Below, piece after piece: positions 16,428 through 25,124 of a DNA stretch of 64,000 bases. Each line of letters starts with the position of its first letter. Positions within the stretch are counted from its first letter, which is position 1. The DNA is taken from contig NZ_JAGMUL010000033.1 in assembly GCF_019049285.1 (NCBI RefSeq), positions 1 to 64,000 of the forward strand. The letters run 5' to 3'. The notes beneath the pieces were generated by a model, which saw nothing but the letters and a program-made list of their open reading frames with translations, was not told the DNA's origin and searched no databases. Made by a program: the position numbers and the translations under genes. Origin of the DNA: Streptomyces sp. AC550_RSS872. GTDB lineage: Bacteria; Actinomycetota; Actinomycetes; Streptomycetales; Streptomycetaceae.

Positions 16428-17885
16428 ATGACTGGAATCAACTCCGCTTGGTCCGGGGTGGGCGGCGACCCCGCCCTTCTCACCCGTGTGTCGACCGTGA
16501 CGCGGGAAGGCGCGCTTCAGGCACGCCTTCCCGTACGGGAGTTGGCGCGCGCCTGTGTGGGTGCGTGCGCGCTGGCCGCCGCGGAGCTCGGGGCGCGGCG
16601 GGCCGGGCTCGCCGAGGTGCCCCGGGTGACGCTGGACGACGGGGCGGTCGCCACGGCGTTCGTGAGTGAACGGCATCTAATGGTCGACGGGCGCGCACCC
16701 GTGGCGTTCGCGCCGCTGTCGCGGTTCTGGCCGACGGCGGACGGCTGGGTGCGGACGCATGCGAACTATCCCCATCACCGGGCCCGTTTGGCGGCCGCGC
16801 TGGGCGTGGCCGAGGAGGAGCCCGACGCCGTGGGGGCGGCTCTCGCCGAGCGTTCCTCGCTGGAGGTGGAGGCGGCCATGTACGCGGCCGGCGGGCTGGC
16901 CGTGGCGCTGCGGACACCTGAGGAGTGGGCGGCGCACGAGCAGGCGGTCGCGGTGGCCCGACGGCCGCTGGTCGAGCATGAGCGGTCGGACACGGTACGC
17001 GCGCGTGCGCTCCCGGCGCTCGACGGCACTCCCCTGCTGCCCGCCGCCGGGGTCCGCGTACTGGACCTGACGCGGGTCATCGCCGGACCGGTCGCCACGC
17101 GCACGCTCGCGCTGCTCGGCGCGGACGTGCTGCGCGTGGACGCGCCACAGCTGCCCGAACTGGCCGACCAGCACACCGACACGGGCTTCGGGAAGCGCTC
17201 GGCGACGCTGGACCTGGCGGCCGACCGGCGTGCCTTCGAGGAACTGCTCGCGGCGGCGGACGTCGTCGTCACGGGGTACCGGCCGGGCGCCCTCGACCGG
17301 TTCGGGCTGTCGGCCCGGGCGCTCGCCGAGCGGCGACCGGGGCTGATCGTGGCGGAGTTGTCGGCCTGGGGGTCGTACGGACCGTGGCGCGAGCGGCGCG
17401 GGTTCGACAGCCTCGTGCAGGCCGCCACCGGAATCGCCGCGATCGAGGGAGCCACGGGAGCCACGGGAGCGACGAGGGCCTCGACCGACGGGCCGGCGGC
17501 CGTGAGCTCGCCCGGCGCCCTGCCCGCGCAGGCCCTCGACCACGGGACGGGGTATCTGCTGGCGGCAGCTGTACTGCGGGCACTGTCCGAGCAGTTGGGG
17601 CAAGGGGAGGGCCAGGGCCGGTGCGTACGGCTGGCTTTGGCGCGGACGGCGGAGTGGCTGATGAACGGGATCAGGCCTGACCCGGAGGGGAGCCTGGGGG
17701 ACGGGGTGGCCAGCTCATCCGACGCGTACGACTCTGACAACGCGCCCGGCATCTGGCTGAACGAGCGGAGCAGTGCGCTCGGGCGGCTGCGGTATGCCCT
17801 GCCGCCGGTGTCGTTCGCGGGCGGTCCCGGCGACTGGGCACGGCCGCCGGGGGTCTGGGGTGCGGATTCGGCGCGGTGGGTCTGA
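16428..17885 (+). CDS. CaiB/BaiF CoA-transferase family III protein
   Basis: 485 aa. The first ~200 residues are a degenerate half. The canonical family III motif begins near 209 (VRVLDLTRVIAGPVATRTLALLGADVLRV), followed by DLAADRRAFEELLAAADVVVTGYRPGALDRFG and SAWGSYGPW. A catalytic-type Asp is visible in QALDHGTGY. A short GAT tripeptide repeat (17449-17480) interrupts a loop. The ATG at 16428 is chosen, placing the palindromes immediately upstream; the ATG at 16398 would put them inside the gene. Acyl-CoA substrate unknown. Confidence 0.82.
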   Translation: MTGINSAWSGVGGDPALLTRVSTVTREGALQARLPVRELARACVGACALAAAELGARRAGLAEVPRVTLDDGAVATAFVSERHLMVDGRAPVAFAPLSRFWPTADGWVRTHANYPHHRARLAAALGVAEEEPDAVGAALAERSSLEVEAAMYAAGGLAVALRTPEEWAAHEQAVAVARRPLVEHERSDTVRARALPALDGTPLLPAAGVRVLDLTRVIAGPVATRTLALLGADVLRVDAPQLPELADQHTDTGFGKRSATLDLAADRRAFEELLAAADVVVTGYRPGALDRFGLSARALAERRPGLIVAELSAWGSYGPWRERRGFDSLVQAATGIAAIEGATGATGATRASTDGPAAVSSPGALPAQALDHGTGYLLAAAVLRALSEQLGQGEGQGRCVRLALARTAEWLMNGIRPDPEGSLGDGVASSSDAYDSDNAPGIWLNERSSALGRLRYALPPVSFAGGPGDWARPPGVWGADSARWV

Positions 17886-17986
17886 GGGCCGGGGGCCGTC
17901 CGAGCCGTACCTCCGTGCGGAATGCCGCACCACCACTTGTTTTCCGGTGCTTGCCCGGATCTGTAATGTTTTGTGAAGATCATGAG

Positions 17987-18994
17987 GTGACATTGACAAG
18001 ACCCTCCCCCGGCGTGGCCGACGGGAGTGGGCCCGGACCGCGCCCCGGCGTCGGCCGTGCCGTCGCCGTTCTCGTCCTGGTGGCGCTGGCGGCGCTGATC
18101 CCGCTGCTCGGGCCGTCGGCCGCGCTGGACGGCACCGGGGAGGCCGCCGCGCCCGGCACCGAGGGGATCGCGCTGCTGCGTACGGTGCTGTTCGCGGCGC
18201 TGTGCGTCCCGGCGGGCGAGCTGTTCGTGAACCGGCTGGCCAGGTCCGTGCCCGGTACCCCGACGGTCATGCCCCGCAGTTGGGCGCCCTACGCGGCCGG
18301 GGCGGGCTTCGTCGCCGCCCTGGGTCTCGCCTCGGTCGTCTCCACCGGCAACCTCGTGCCGCACAGCCTCGCGGACCTCGACGTCGGCGGCCTCTACGCG
18401 TCGCGCGACGGCAAGCTCGCGCTGCTGGAGGTCAACGCCTTCGCCGTGGCCGGGCTGTGCGCCCTCTCGCGTCGGCCCACGACCCAGCTCTGGCCACTGG
18501 CCGCGGTCGTGCTCGCCGAGGCCTTGCGCGCGCACCCCACGACCGAGCACAGCCCGCTGCTGGGCTCCGGCCTGACCTTCGTGCACCTGACCTGCGCAAC
18601 GCTCTGGGCCGGCGGGCTGCTGCACGCCCTGCGGACCCTGCGCGGATGGGGGGTCAGGGAGACCGGCGCGGCCCTGCTCGGACTCTACGCGCGCGTGGCG
18701 GCCGTACTGCTCGCCGCCATCACGGCGACGGGCGTGTGGAGTTCGCTGCGTCGGATGCCGTCGGACACGGTCCTCCAGCAGCTCACCGAGACGGCTTACG
18801 GACGCGCCCTGCTGGCCAAGGTGCTGTTGATGCTGGCCGTGGCCTCGCTCGCCCTGTGGGCCCGGTTCCGGCTGCGCCGTACGGCCGACCCGCTGACCGC
18901 CTGTGCTCCCGCGCGGGCCGAGGTCGTCGCCCTGGGAGTGGTGGTCGCGGTGTCGGGACTGCTGACGGCGCTGCCGGTGCCGATCCGCTGGTGA
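17987..18994 (+). CDS. CopD-family multi-pass membrane protein
   Basis: 335 aa with about eight transmembrane segments. The C-terminal part (FVHLTCATLWAGGLLHALRTL ... RVAAVLLAAITATGVWSSLRRM ... YGRALLAKVLLM) matches the CopD copper-export/uptake domain, with a conserved His in the first of these helices. The GTG at 17987 is chosen; an ATG at 17966 and a TTG at 17993 are alternatives and the ribosome site is ambiguous. No CopC gene is adjacent. Confidence 0.78.
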   Translation: MTLTRPSPGVADGSGPGPRPGVGRAVAVLVLVALAALIPLLGPSAALDGTGEAAAPGTEGIALLRTVLFAALCVPAGELFVNRLARSVPGTPTVMPRSWAPYAAGAGFVAALGLASVVSTGNLVPHSLADLDVGGLYASRDGKLALLEVNAFAVAGLCALSRRPTTQLWPLAAVVLAEALRAHPTTEHSPLLGSGLTFVHLTCATLWAGGLLHALRTLRGWGVRETGAALLGLYARVAAVLLAAITATGVWSSLRRMPSDTVLQQLTETAYGRALLAKVLLMLAVASLALWARFRLRRTADPLTACAPARAEVVALGVVVAVSGLLTALPVPIRW

Positions 18995-19024
18995 GCCCGT
19001 CGCGTCCGCGTCGGCGAGCGCATC

Positions 19025-19246
19025 AGGGGGTGTTCGAAAGTCCCGCGCGGTGCCCGCGCCCGCCGCGGCAGCGGCTGGTGTCGCAGCCGGTGCGTGCCCT
19101 CGGCGCGCCGGACGAAGGCCCTCGACGGGGGTCCCCCCGCTCGAGCGAAGCCGAGAGTGGCGGAGGAGCTACTTGGGCCTTGGCCCGTGCGGCGGGGGTG
19201 CGTGCCGGGCGCCGCGGGTGCTGTGCGGGACTTTCAAACACCCCCT
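19025..19246. mobile_element. 222-bp MITE-like element
   Basis: The 22-base ends are inverted repeats matching at 21 of 22 positions: AGGGGGTGTTCGAAAGTCCC... at 19025-19046 and its complement at 19225-19246. The interior has no sensible ORF and carries a GGGGGTCCCCC dyad followed by GCTCGAGCGAAGCCGAGAG, a string common in Streptomyces intergenic repeats. No transposase is present, so it would move in trans. A target duplication is not obvious. Confidence 0.75.
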
Positions 19247-19379
19247 AGTCATCGGTCGGCTGGTCCACGGCCTCAGTGGTCACCGGGACCTCGAGGGCGG
19301 TGCGCTGGTCCATCGCCAGGCCGTTCACCGCGAGGCCGGGGCAGGGAGGCCCCAAGCAGGCGCTACGCCCCCGCCGCAT
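19245..19379 (-). pseudogene. possible C-terminal gene remnant abutting the MITE
   Basis: A 44-codon frame ending in an acidic tail (…VDQPTDD) includes LAVNGLAMDQRTALEVPV, which looks like genuine protein sequence. Its TAG stop (19245-19247) overlaps the terminal bases of the MITE, and its 5' part overlaps the 3' end of the VIT-family gene in another frame. It may be the tail of a gene broken by the element. Low confidence. Confidence 0.3.
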
Positions 19380-20073
19380 CCAGCAGCGTCCCGGCCACGT
19401 AAGTGACCCCCATGGCCAGCGCCCCGCCCGCCGTATTGCGCAGTACGGCGCGGGTGGGAGCGGCAGCGCCCAGGTGGGCGCTGCTCCAGCCGGTCAGCGC
19501 GAGGGCGGTCAGGACGGAGACGACGGTGACCGTCAGGCGCCAGTCCGCCGGTGGCAGCACCATGGCCAGCAGCGGCAGCAGCGCACCGGCCGTGAACGCC
19601 AGGAAGCTGGCCCAGGCCGCGTGCCACGGGTTGGTCAGGTCGTCGGGGTCGATACCGAGCTCCACGCGCGCGTGTGCCTTCAGCGCATCCCGTTCCGTCA
19701 GCTGGACGGCCGCTTCCCGGGCCACGTCCTCGGACAGTCCGCGTCGTTCGAGCAGTCCCGTCAGCTCCTCCAGCTCCGCCTGCGGCCGCTCCCGCAACTC
19801 CCGCTTCTCCTGGGCCAGCGCGGCCTTCTCGGAGTCGCGCTGCGTGGAGACCGAGACGTACTCACCCGCCGCCATCGACATCGACCCGGCGAGCAGCCCG
19901 GCGAGGCCGGCCGTGAGCAGGGCCGTGCGGTCGTCGGTCGCGCCGGCCACGCCGACGACGAGGCCCGCGGTGGACACGATGCCGTCGTTCGCCCCGAGAA
20001 CGGCCGCCCGCAGCCAGTTCAGCCGCTCGCCCAGCGAGCCGCCATGGGTCTCGTCCTGCGTCGATTCGGTCAC
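19363..20073 (-). CDS. VIT1/CCC1-family transporter
   Basis: 236 aa. LNWLRAAVLGANDGIVSTAGLVVGVAGA and AGLLAGSMSMAAGEYVSVSTQRDSE are the two signature helices of the vacuolar iron/manganese transporter family. A cytoplasmic helical segment with many Glu (about 75-145) holds candidate metal ligands, followed by three more helices. Metal is inferred as Fe2+ or Mn2+. Starts at GTG 20073. Confidence 0.9.
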   Translation of the reverse strand: MTESTQDETHGGSLGERLNWLRAAVLGANDGIVSTAGLVVGVAGATDDRTALLTAGLAGLLAGSMSMAAGEYVSVSTQRDSEKAALAQEKRELRERPQAELEELTGLLERRGLSEDVAREAAVQLTERDALKAHARVELGIDPDDLTNPWHAAWASFLAFTAGALLPLLAMVLPPADWRLTVTVVSVLTALALTGWSSAHLGAAAPTRAVLRNTAGGALAMGVTYVAGTLLDAAGA

Positions 20074-20279
20074 ATGCGGAGCATCGCACCGCGGGGGACA
20101 TACGGGATGTACCGACGCTCCTGGGCGGGCGCGGGCTCACCAGCGTGCGGACGAGGGGCGGCAACACCGCGCGGACGCCGAGCGGTTGACGCGCTGACGT
20201 TCGCCGCGCTCGAACAGGCGGGCGGCGCAAGACACCTGACGGCCTGGACTGTCAGCCCCGGCCCGTATCCTCAGTGACC

Positions 20280-21302
20280 ATGCTCGAAGACCGTGCTACC
20301 GCAGCGCCCTCCCCCACTGCATGGCCGACCGCGTACCCCGAGGGATACGCGGTCGTTGACGTGGAGACCACCGGCCTGGCCCGGGACGACCGGATAATCT
20401 CCGCGGCCGTCTACCGCCTGGACTCGCGCGGCGAGGTCGAGGACCACTGGTACACGATGGTCAACCCGGAGCGCGACCCGGGCCCGGTCTGGATCCACGG
20501 TCTGACGAGCGAGGCGCTGGAGGGCGCTCCCCTCTTTTCGGACATCGCCGAGGAGTTCGCGGCCCGGCTCGACGGACGGGTGCTCGTCGCGCACAACGCC
20601 GTCTTCGACTGGCAGATGATCGCGCGGGAGTACGCGCGCGCGGAGCGCGAGGCCCCGGTGCGGCAGCGGCTGTGCACCATCGCGCTGTCGAAGGAGCTGG
20701 GCCTGCCGCTGCCCAACCACAAGCTGGAGTCGCTGGCCGCCCACTTCGGCGTCGTACAGCAGCGCGCGCACCACGCGCTGGACGACGCGCGCGTGCTGGC
20801 AGAGGCGTTCCGGCCGAGCCTGCGGGCAGCGGCGGCGGGCAGCGTGCGGCTGCCGCTCCAGGAGTGCCGGCCGCTGACCGAGTGGCGGGACACGGCCACG
20901 CCCCGGATCGGACAGCAGGCGGGCGGAGGCGGCGGCAGCGGTTACGGCGGCGGGGGTTACGGCAGCTATCGTCCGACCAGTTGGCGCCCGTCCCGCAAAA
21001 GGCCCGCCTGCCCCTATCCCAACCCAGGACGTTACGAAGAGGGCAAAAGACTCAAGCAGGGTATGCGGATCGCCTTCTCCGGGGACACGTCGATCGAGCG
21101 CGACCTGCTGGAGGACCGCGCGATCGAGGCCGGGCTGCATGTGGCCACGAGCCTGTCCCGGCTGACCAGCCTGCTCGTCACGAACGACCCGGACGCGGGC
21201 ACGTCGAAGGTGGTCAAGGCCCGCCAGTACGGGACGCCGGTGATCGACGAGGCGGCGTTCGGGCAACTCCTCAGGGACGTGGAACCGGCGTCGGAGCAGT
21301 GA
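20280..21302 (+). CDS. DEDDh 3'-5' exonuclease with C-terminal BRCT domain
   Basis: 340 aa. N-terminal exonuclease of the DnaQ type: Exo I VVDVETTG (D27, E29), Exo II VLVAHNAVFDW, Exo III RAHHALDDARV. A Gly/Tyr-rich flexible linker (about 214-230, GGGGGSGYGGGGYG) leads to a BRCT domain in the last ~90 residues (MRIAFSGDTSIERDLLEDRAIEAG, SLLVTNDP). Such fusions are proposed DNA-repair nucleases rather than the replicative epsilon subunit. ATG 20280 is preferred to GTG 20274; neither has a clear ribosome site. Confidence 0.85.
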   Translation: MLEDRATAAPSPTAWPTAYPEGYAVVDVETTGLARDDRIISAAVYRLDSRGEVEDHWYTMVNPERDPGPVWIHGLTSEALEGAPLFSDIAEEFAARLDGRVLVAHNAVFDWQMIAREYARAEREAPVRQRLCTIALSKELGLPLPNHKLESLAAHFGVVQQRAHHALDDARVLAEAFRPSLRAAAAGSVRLPLQECRPLTEWRDTATPRIGQQAGGGGGSGYGGGGYGSYRPTSWRPSRKRPACPYPNPGRYEEGKRLKQGMRIAFSGDTSIERDLLEDRAIEAGLHVATSLSRLTSLLVTNDPDAGTSKVVKARQYGTPVIDEAAFGQLLRDVEPASEQ

Positions 21303-21381
21303 CCGTACGGACGGGTGATTGCCGGGCGACTCGCCCCGAGCCGTCTCGCCCGGACCGCGGTGACGGCTCACCCTGAGGCCC

Positions 21382-21615
21382 ATGGCGACATGTGAAGTGT
21401 GCGGAAACGACTACGGCATGACCTTCGAGGTGCACGCGCAGGGCGCCGTGCACGTCTTCGACTGCTTCTCCTGTGCGATCCACCGCATGGCCCCCGTCTG
21501 CGAGCACTGCCGCGTCCAGATCATCGGGCAGGGCGTCGAGGTCGAGGGCCAGTGGTTCTGCGGCGCCCACTGCGCCCGTGCGGAGGGAAAGGTGGGGATC
21601 GTCGACAAGGTGTGA
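21382..21615 (+). CDS. small Cys-rich zinc-ribbon-like protein
   Basis: 77 aa. Ordered Cys/His pairs: CEVCGND, then DCFSCAIH, then CEHC, then CGAHC. This spacing suggests two small zinc sites of treble-clef/ribbon type. No named family is certain. It has its own ATG and is followed by SURF1 58 bases later on the same strand. Confidence 0.75.
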   Translation: MATCEVCGNDYGMTFEVHAQGAVHVFDCFSCAIHRMAPVCEHCRVQIIGQGVEVEGQWFCGAHCARAEGKVGIVDKV

Positions 21616-21643
21616 CCTGCCAGGACCCGTACCCGCCTGAAAG

Positions 21644-21676
21644 CACCCCACGACCGAGTTGTACGGTCGTGGGGTG
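21644..21676 (+). promoter_or_regulatory. 12-bp stem-loop containing the SURF1 start codon
   Basis: CACCCCACGACC (21644-21655) pairs perfectly with GGTCGTGGGGTG (21665-21676) around GAGTTGTAC. The last three bases of the right arm are the GTG start at 21674. The fold would hide start and ribosome site, or the element is an operator/terminator. Confidence 0.55.
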
Positions 21677-22468
21677 TACCGCTTCCTGTTGTCCCGGCAG
21701 TGGGTGATCCTCACGCTGGTCGCCCTGCTCCTCATCCCCACGATGATCAGGCTGGGCATCTGGCAGATGCACCGCTACGAGGAGCGCGACGCCCGGAACC
21801 AGCTGGTCGCCGACGCACTGGGCGCCAAGCCGGTGGGGGTGGAGAAGCTGACCGCCCCGGGGCACACCGTCACCACCAAGGAGCGGTACCGCACCGTGAC
21901 CGCGGTGGGCCGCTTCGACACCGAGCACGAGGTCGTGGTCAGGCGCCGCGTCAACTCCGACGAGGAGGTCGGCTTCCACGTCCTCACCCCCTTCGTCCTG
22001 GCGGACGGCAAGGTGCTGCTGGTCAATCGCGGCTGGATCCCCTCGGACGGGCCCAGCCAGACGGCCTTCCCCAAGATCCCGGCGCCGCCGAGCGGGCGGA
22101 TCACCGTCACCGGACGGCTGATGCCCGACGAGACGACCGAGGCGAGCGGCATCAAGAACCTCAAGGGCCTCCCGCACCGCCAGGTCATGCTGATCAACAG
22201 CGAGCAGGAGGCGGGGCGCCTCGACGCACGGGTGCTCGGCGGCTACATCGTGCAGACGACTCCGGAGCCGAAGGGCGACACGCCGGAGCTGATCGGGAAG
22301 CCCGGCGAGGAGAACGCCCCGCTGAACTACGCGTACGCCCTCCAGTGGTGGCTGTTCGCCGCGGGCGTGCCCCTCGGGTGGGTGATCCTGGCCCGCCGCG
22401 AGGCCCGTGACCGGACGGCGGGGCGGCAGGAGTCGGCGGAGGCGGAGGCCGAGCCGGCGGGCGTGTAG
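21674..22468 (+). CDS. SURF1-family cytochrome oxidase biogenesis protein
   Basis: 264 aa. Topology is two terminal transmembrane helices (about 7-25 and 227-245) bracketing a large extracytoplasmic domain. Diagnostic motifs: LGIWQMHR after helix 1, GRFDTEHEVVVRRR, and VLLVNRGWIP. SURF1 proteins help assemble haem-copper oxidases. The start GTG at 21674 lies within a 12-bp hairpin; a TTG at 21659 is an alternative. The C-terminus is Ala/Glu-rich and cytoplasmic. Confidence 0.9.
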   Translation: MYRFLLSRQWVILTLVALLLIPTMIRLGIWQMHRYEERDARNQLVADALGAKPVGVEKLTAPGHTVTTKERYRTVTAVGRFDTEHEVVVRRRVNSDEEVGFHVLTPFVLADGKVLLVNRGWIPSDGPSQTAFPKIPAPPSGRITVTGRLMPDETTEASGIKNLKGLPHRQVMLINSEQEAGRLDARVLGGYIVQTTPEPKGDTPELIGKPGEENAPLNYAYALQWWLFAAGVPLGWVILARREARDRTAGRQESAEAEAEPAGV

Positions 22469-22536
22469 CACTCGCGCATCACTCCCCCGGCCCCACCCCT
22501 GATTGGCCCACCGGCCCTTGGGGAACCCGCATTTGC

Positions 22537-24324
22537 GTGCACCCGCGCATCGAGGACTACGCCCTCATCGGCGACGAGCAGACGGCCGCCCTGATCGGCA
22601 GGGACGGGTCCGTCGACTGGCTGTGTCTGCCCCGCTTCGACTCGGGAGCCTGCTTCGCCAGACTCCTCGGCGACGACGACAACGGCCACTGGCGCATCGC
22701 CCCCAAGGACGCGCAGGGCCCCTGCACCCGCCGCGCCTACCGCCCGGACACCCTGGTGCTGGACACCGAGTGGGAGACCGAGGAGGGCGCGATCCGCGTC
22801 ACCGACCTGATGCCCCAACGCGACCGTGCCCCCGACCTCGTGCGCGTCGTCGAGGGCCTCAGCGGCCGGGTCACCGTACACAGCACCCTGCGGATCCGCT
22901 TCGACTACGGCTCGATCGTGCCCTGGGTGCGCGAGTCCGACGGGCAGCGGGTGGCCGTGGCCGGCCCGGACTCGGTCTGGCTGCGCAGCGAACCCGAGGT
23001 GCACACATGGGGCAAGGACTTCGGTACGCAGTCGGAGTTCACGGTCGAAAAGGGCGACAAGGTCGCCTTCGTCCTCACCTGGCATCCCTCGCACGAGCCG
23101 CGCCCGCCGCTCATCGACGCGCACAAGGCGTTGCACAGCAGCGTCCGCGACTGGCGGCACTGGGTGAAGCGCTGCCGTTACGACGGCCCGTACCGGGACG
23201 CCGTGGTCCGCTCCCTGATCACCCTCAAGGCCCTCACCTACCGGCCGACCGGCGGCATCGTCGCCGCCCCCACCACCTCACTCCCCGAGGAGCTGGGCGG
23301 CGTCCGCAACTGGGACTACCGCTACTGCTGGCTGCGCGACTCCACCCTCCTGCTGAACGTGGGACTGTCGGCGGGCTACCGGGAGGAGGCCGAGGCCTGG
23401 CGCGACTGGCTGTTGCGCGCGGTCGCCGGCGACCCGGCCGACCTCCAGATCATGTACGGCCTGGCGGGCGAGCGGCGGCTGCCCGAGTTCGAGGTGCCGT
23501 GGCTGTCCGGCTTCGCCGGCTCCGCTCCCGTACGCATCGGCAACGAGGCCGTGAAACAGCTCCAGTTGGACGTGTACGGCGAGGTCATGGACACCCTCGC
23601 GCTGGCCCGGGAGGCGGGCCTGCCCATCAAGCCGCACATGTGGGCGATCCAGTCCTCCCTCATGGAGTGGCTGGAAGCGCAGTGGCGGCAGCCGGACGAG
23701 GGGCTGTGGGAGGTGCGCGGCGGGCGGCGTCACTTCGTGCACTCGAAGGTGATGGTGTGGGTGGCCGCCGACCGTGCCGTGCGCACCCTGGAACAGAACC
23801 CGAGGATCGAGGGCGACCTCGACGGCTGGCGGGCGATGCGCGACGAGGTGCATCGCGAGGTGTGCGAGAAGGGCTACGACGCCGAGCGGAACACCTTCAC
23901 GCAGTCCTACGGCTCCCGTGAGCTCGACGCCGCGCTGCTGCTCATCCCGCGCGTGGGCTTCCTGCCGCCCGACGACCCGCGCGTCGTCGGCACCATCGAC
24001 GCGATCCGCGCCGAGCTCAGCCATCAGGGCTTCCTGCGCCGCTACAGCACCGACGGAACGACCGTCGACGGGCTGCCGGGAGACGAGGGCACGTTTTTGG
24101 CCTGCTCGTTCTGGCTCGCGGAGGCGTTGCACATGACGGGGCGTACGCAGGAGGCGCGGGAGCTGTTCGACCGGCTGGTGGGGCTGGCGAACGACGTGGG
24201 CCTGCTGTCCGAGGAGTACGACCCGGTGGCCGACCGTCAGCTCGGCAACTTCCCGCAGGCCTTCAGTCACATCGGCCTGGTGAACTCCGCCCTCGCCCTG
24301 TTCGGGGGTGACGGGGCAGGATAG
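22537..24324 (+). CDS. glycoside hydrolase family 15 protein (glucoamylase/trehalase-like)
   Basis: 595 aa. N-terminal beta-sandwich with IEDYALIGDEQTAALIGRDGS and VDWLCLPRFDSGACFARLL, then an (alpha/alpha)6 catalytic barrel with GGVRNWDYRYCWLRDS, YGLAGERRLPE (general acid region) and DEGTFLACSFWLAEAL (base region). Some mycobacterial relatives are trehalases, so both trehalose and maltooligosaccharides are candidate substrates. No signal peptide, so cytoplasmic. It is followed 5 bases later by the SDR gene. Confidence 0.9.
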   Translation: MHPRIEDYALIGDEQTAALIGRDGSVDWLCLPRFDSGACFARLLGDDDNGHWRIAPKDAQGPCTRRAYRPDTLVLDTEWETEEGAIRVTDLMPQRDRAPDLVRVVEGLSGRVTVHSTLRIRFDYGSIVPWVRESDGQRVAVAGPDSVWLRSEPEVHTWGKDFGTQSEFTVEKGDKVAFVLTWHPSHEPRPPLIDAHKALHSSVRDWRHWVKRCRYDGPYRDAVVRSLITLKALTYRPTGGIVAAPTTSLPEELGGVRNWDYRYCWLRDSTLLLNVGLSAGYREEAEAWRDWLLRAVAGDPADLQIMYGLAGERRLPEFEVPWLSGFAGSAPVRIGNEAVKQLQLDVYGEVMDTLALAREAGLPIKPHMWAIQSSLMEWLEAQWRQPDEGLWEVRGGRRHFVHSKVMVWVAADRAVRTLEQNPRIEGDLDGWRAMRDEVHREVCEKGYDAERNTFTQSYGSRELDAALLLIPRVGFLPPDDPRVVGTIDAIRAELSHQGFLRRYSTDGTTVDGLPGDEGTFLACSFWLAEALHMTGRTQEARELFDRLVGLANDVGLLSEEYDPVADRQLGNFPQAFSHIGLVNSALALFGGDGAG

Positions 24325-24329
24325 GGACC

Positions 24330-25085
24330 ATGGATCTTGGACTGAAGGACCGGGTGTACGTCGTCACGGGGGCCACCCGCGGCCTGGGCAACGCGGCGGC
24401 GCGTGAGCTCGCGGCCGACGGGGCAAAGGTCGTCCTGACCGGCAGGGACGAGAAGCGGGCCGCCGACGCCGCCGCCGAGCTGGGGCCGAACGCGTTCGGG
24501 GCGGGCATCGACAACGCCGATCCGGAGGCGCCCACACGGCTCATCGCCGCCGCACGCGAGCGGTTCGGCGCCTTCCACGGCATCTTCATCAGCGTGGGCG
24601 GGCCGCCGGCCGGATTTGTCGCCGACAACTCCGACGAACAGTGGCAGGCGGCGTTCGAGTCGGTGTTCCTGGGCGCGGTGCGGCTGGCTCGGGCGGCAGC
24701 GGCGGAGCTCGACGAGGGCGGGGTCATCGGATTCGTGCTGTCGGGTTCGGTGCACGAGCCGATTCCGGGGCTGACGATTTCCAATGGACTGCGGCCCGGG
24801 CTGGCCGGTTTCGCGAAGTCCCTCGCGGACGAGCTGGGGCCGCGCGGCATTCGCGTGGTGGGTCTGCTCCCGGCCCGTATCGACACGGACCGGGTACGGG
24901 AGCTGGACGGGATGTCGGCCGATCCGGAGGCGACGCGGGCCGCGAACGAGGCGCGGATTCCGTTGCGCCGATATGGCACTCCGGAGGAGTTCGGGCGTAC
25001 TGCCGCGTTCTTGTTGTCTCCGGCGGCTTCCTATCTGACGGGAATCATGGTGCCGGTGGACGGCGGAATGCGGCACGGATTCTGA
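24330..25085 (+). CDS. SDR-family protein with atypical active site
   Basis: 251 aa. The Rossmann loop TGATRGLG (13-20) and C-terminal YLTGIMVPVDGG are classical SDR. At the catalytic position the usual YxxxK is replaced by S151-N-G-L-R155, so both Tyr and Lys are missing; Ser140 (SGSV) remains. The enzyme may use another acid/base or act as a binding protein. It starts 5 bases after the GH15 gene and is probably co-transcribed with it. Confidence 0.85.
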   Translation: MDLGLKDRVYVVTGATRGLGNAAARELAADGAKVVLTGRDEKRAADAAAELGPNAFGAGIDNADPEAPTRLIAAARERFGAFHGIFISVGGPPAGFVADNSDEQWQAAFESVFLGAVRLARAAAAELDEGGVIGFVLSGSVHEPIPGLTISNGLRPGLAGFAKSLADELGPRGIRVVGLLPARIDTDRVRELDGMSADPEATRAANEARIPLRRYGTPEEFGRTAAFLLSPAASYLTGIMVPVDGGMRHGF

Positions 25086-25090
25086 GACGC

Positions 25091-25124
25091 CGGTCAAGTC
25101 ATCCTTTCGGTCAAGTCACCCTTT
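25091..25124. repeat. 17-bp tandem duplication at the amaP 3' end
   Basis: CGGTCAAGTCATCCTTT and CGGTCAAGTCACCCTTT, side by side (one mismatch). The amaP stop codon (25111-25113) lies in the second unit, so the first copy repeats the stop context downstream. Confidence 0.7.

Noticed and set aside
17449..17480. GAT-encoding repeat as a mobile element scar
   Set aside because: Short simple repeat inside a coding loop; ordinary slippage is sufficient.
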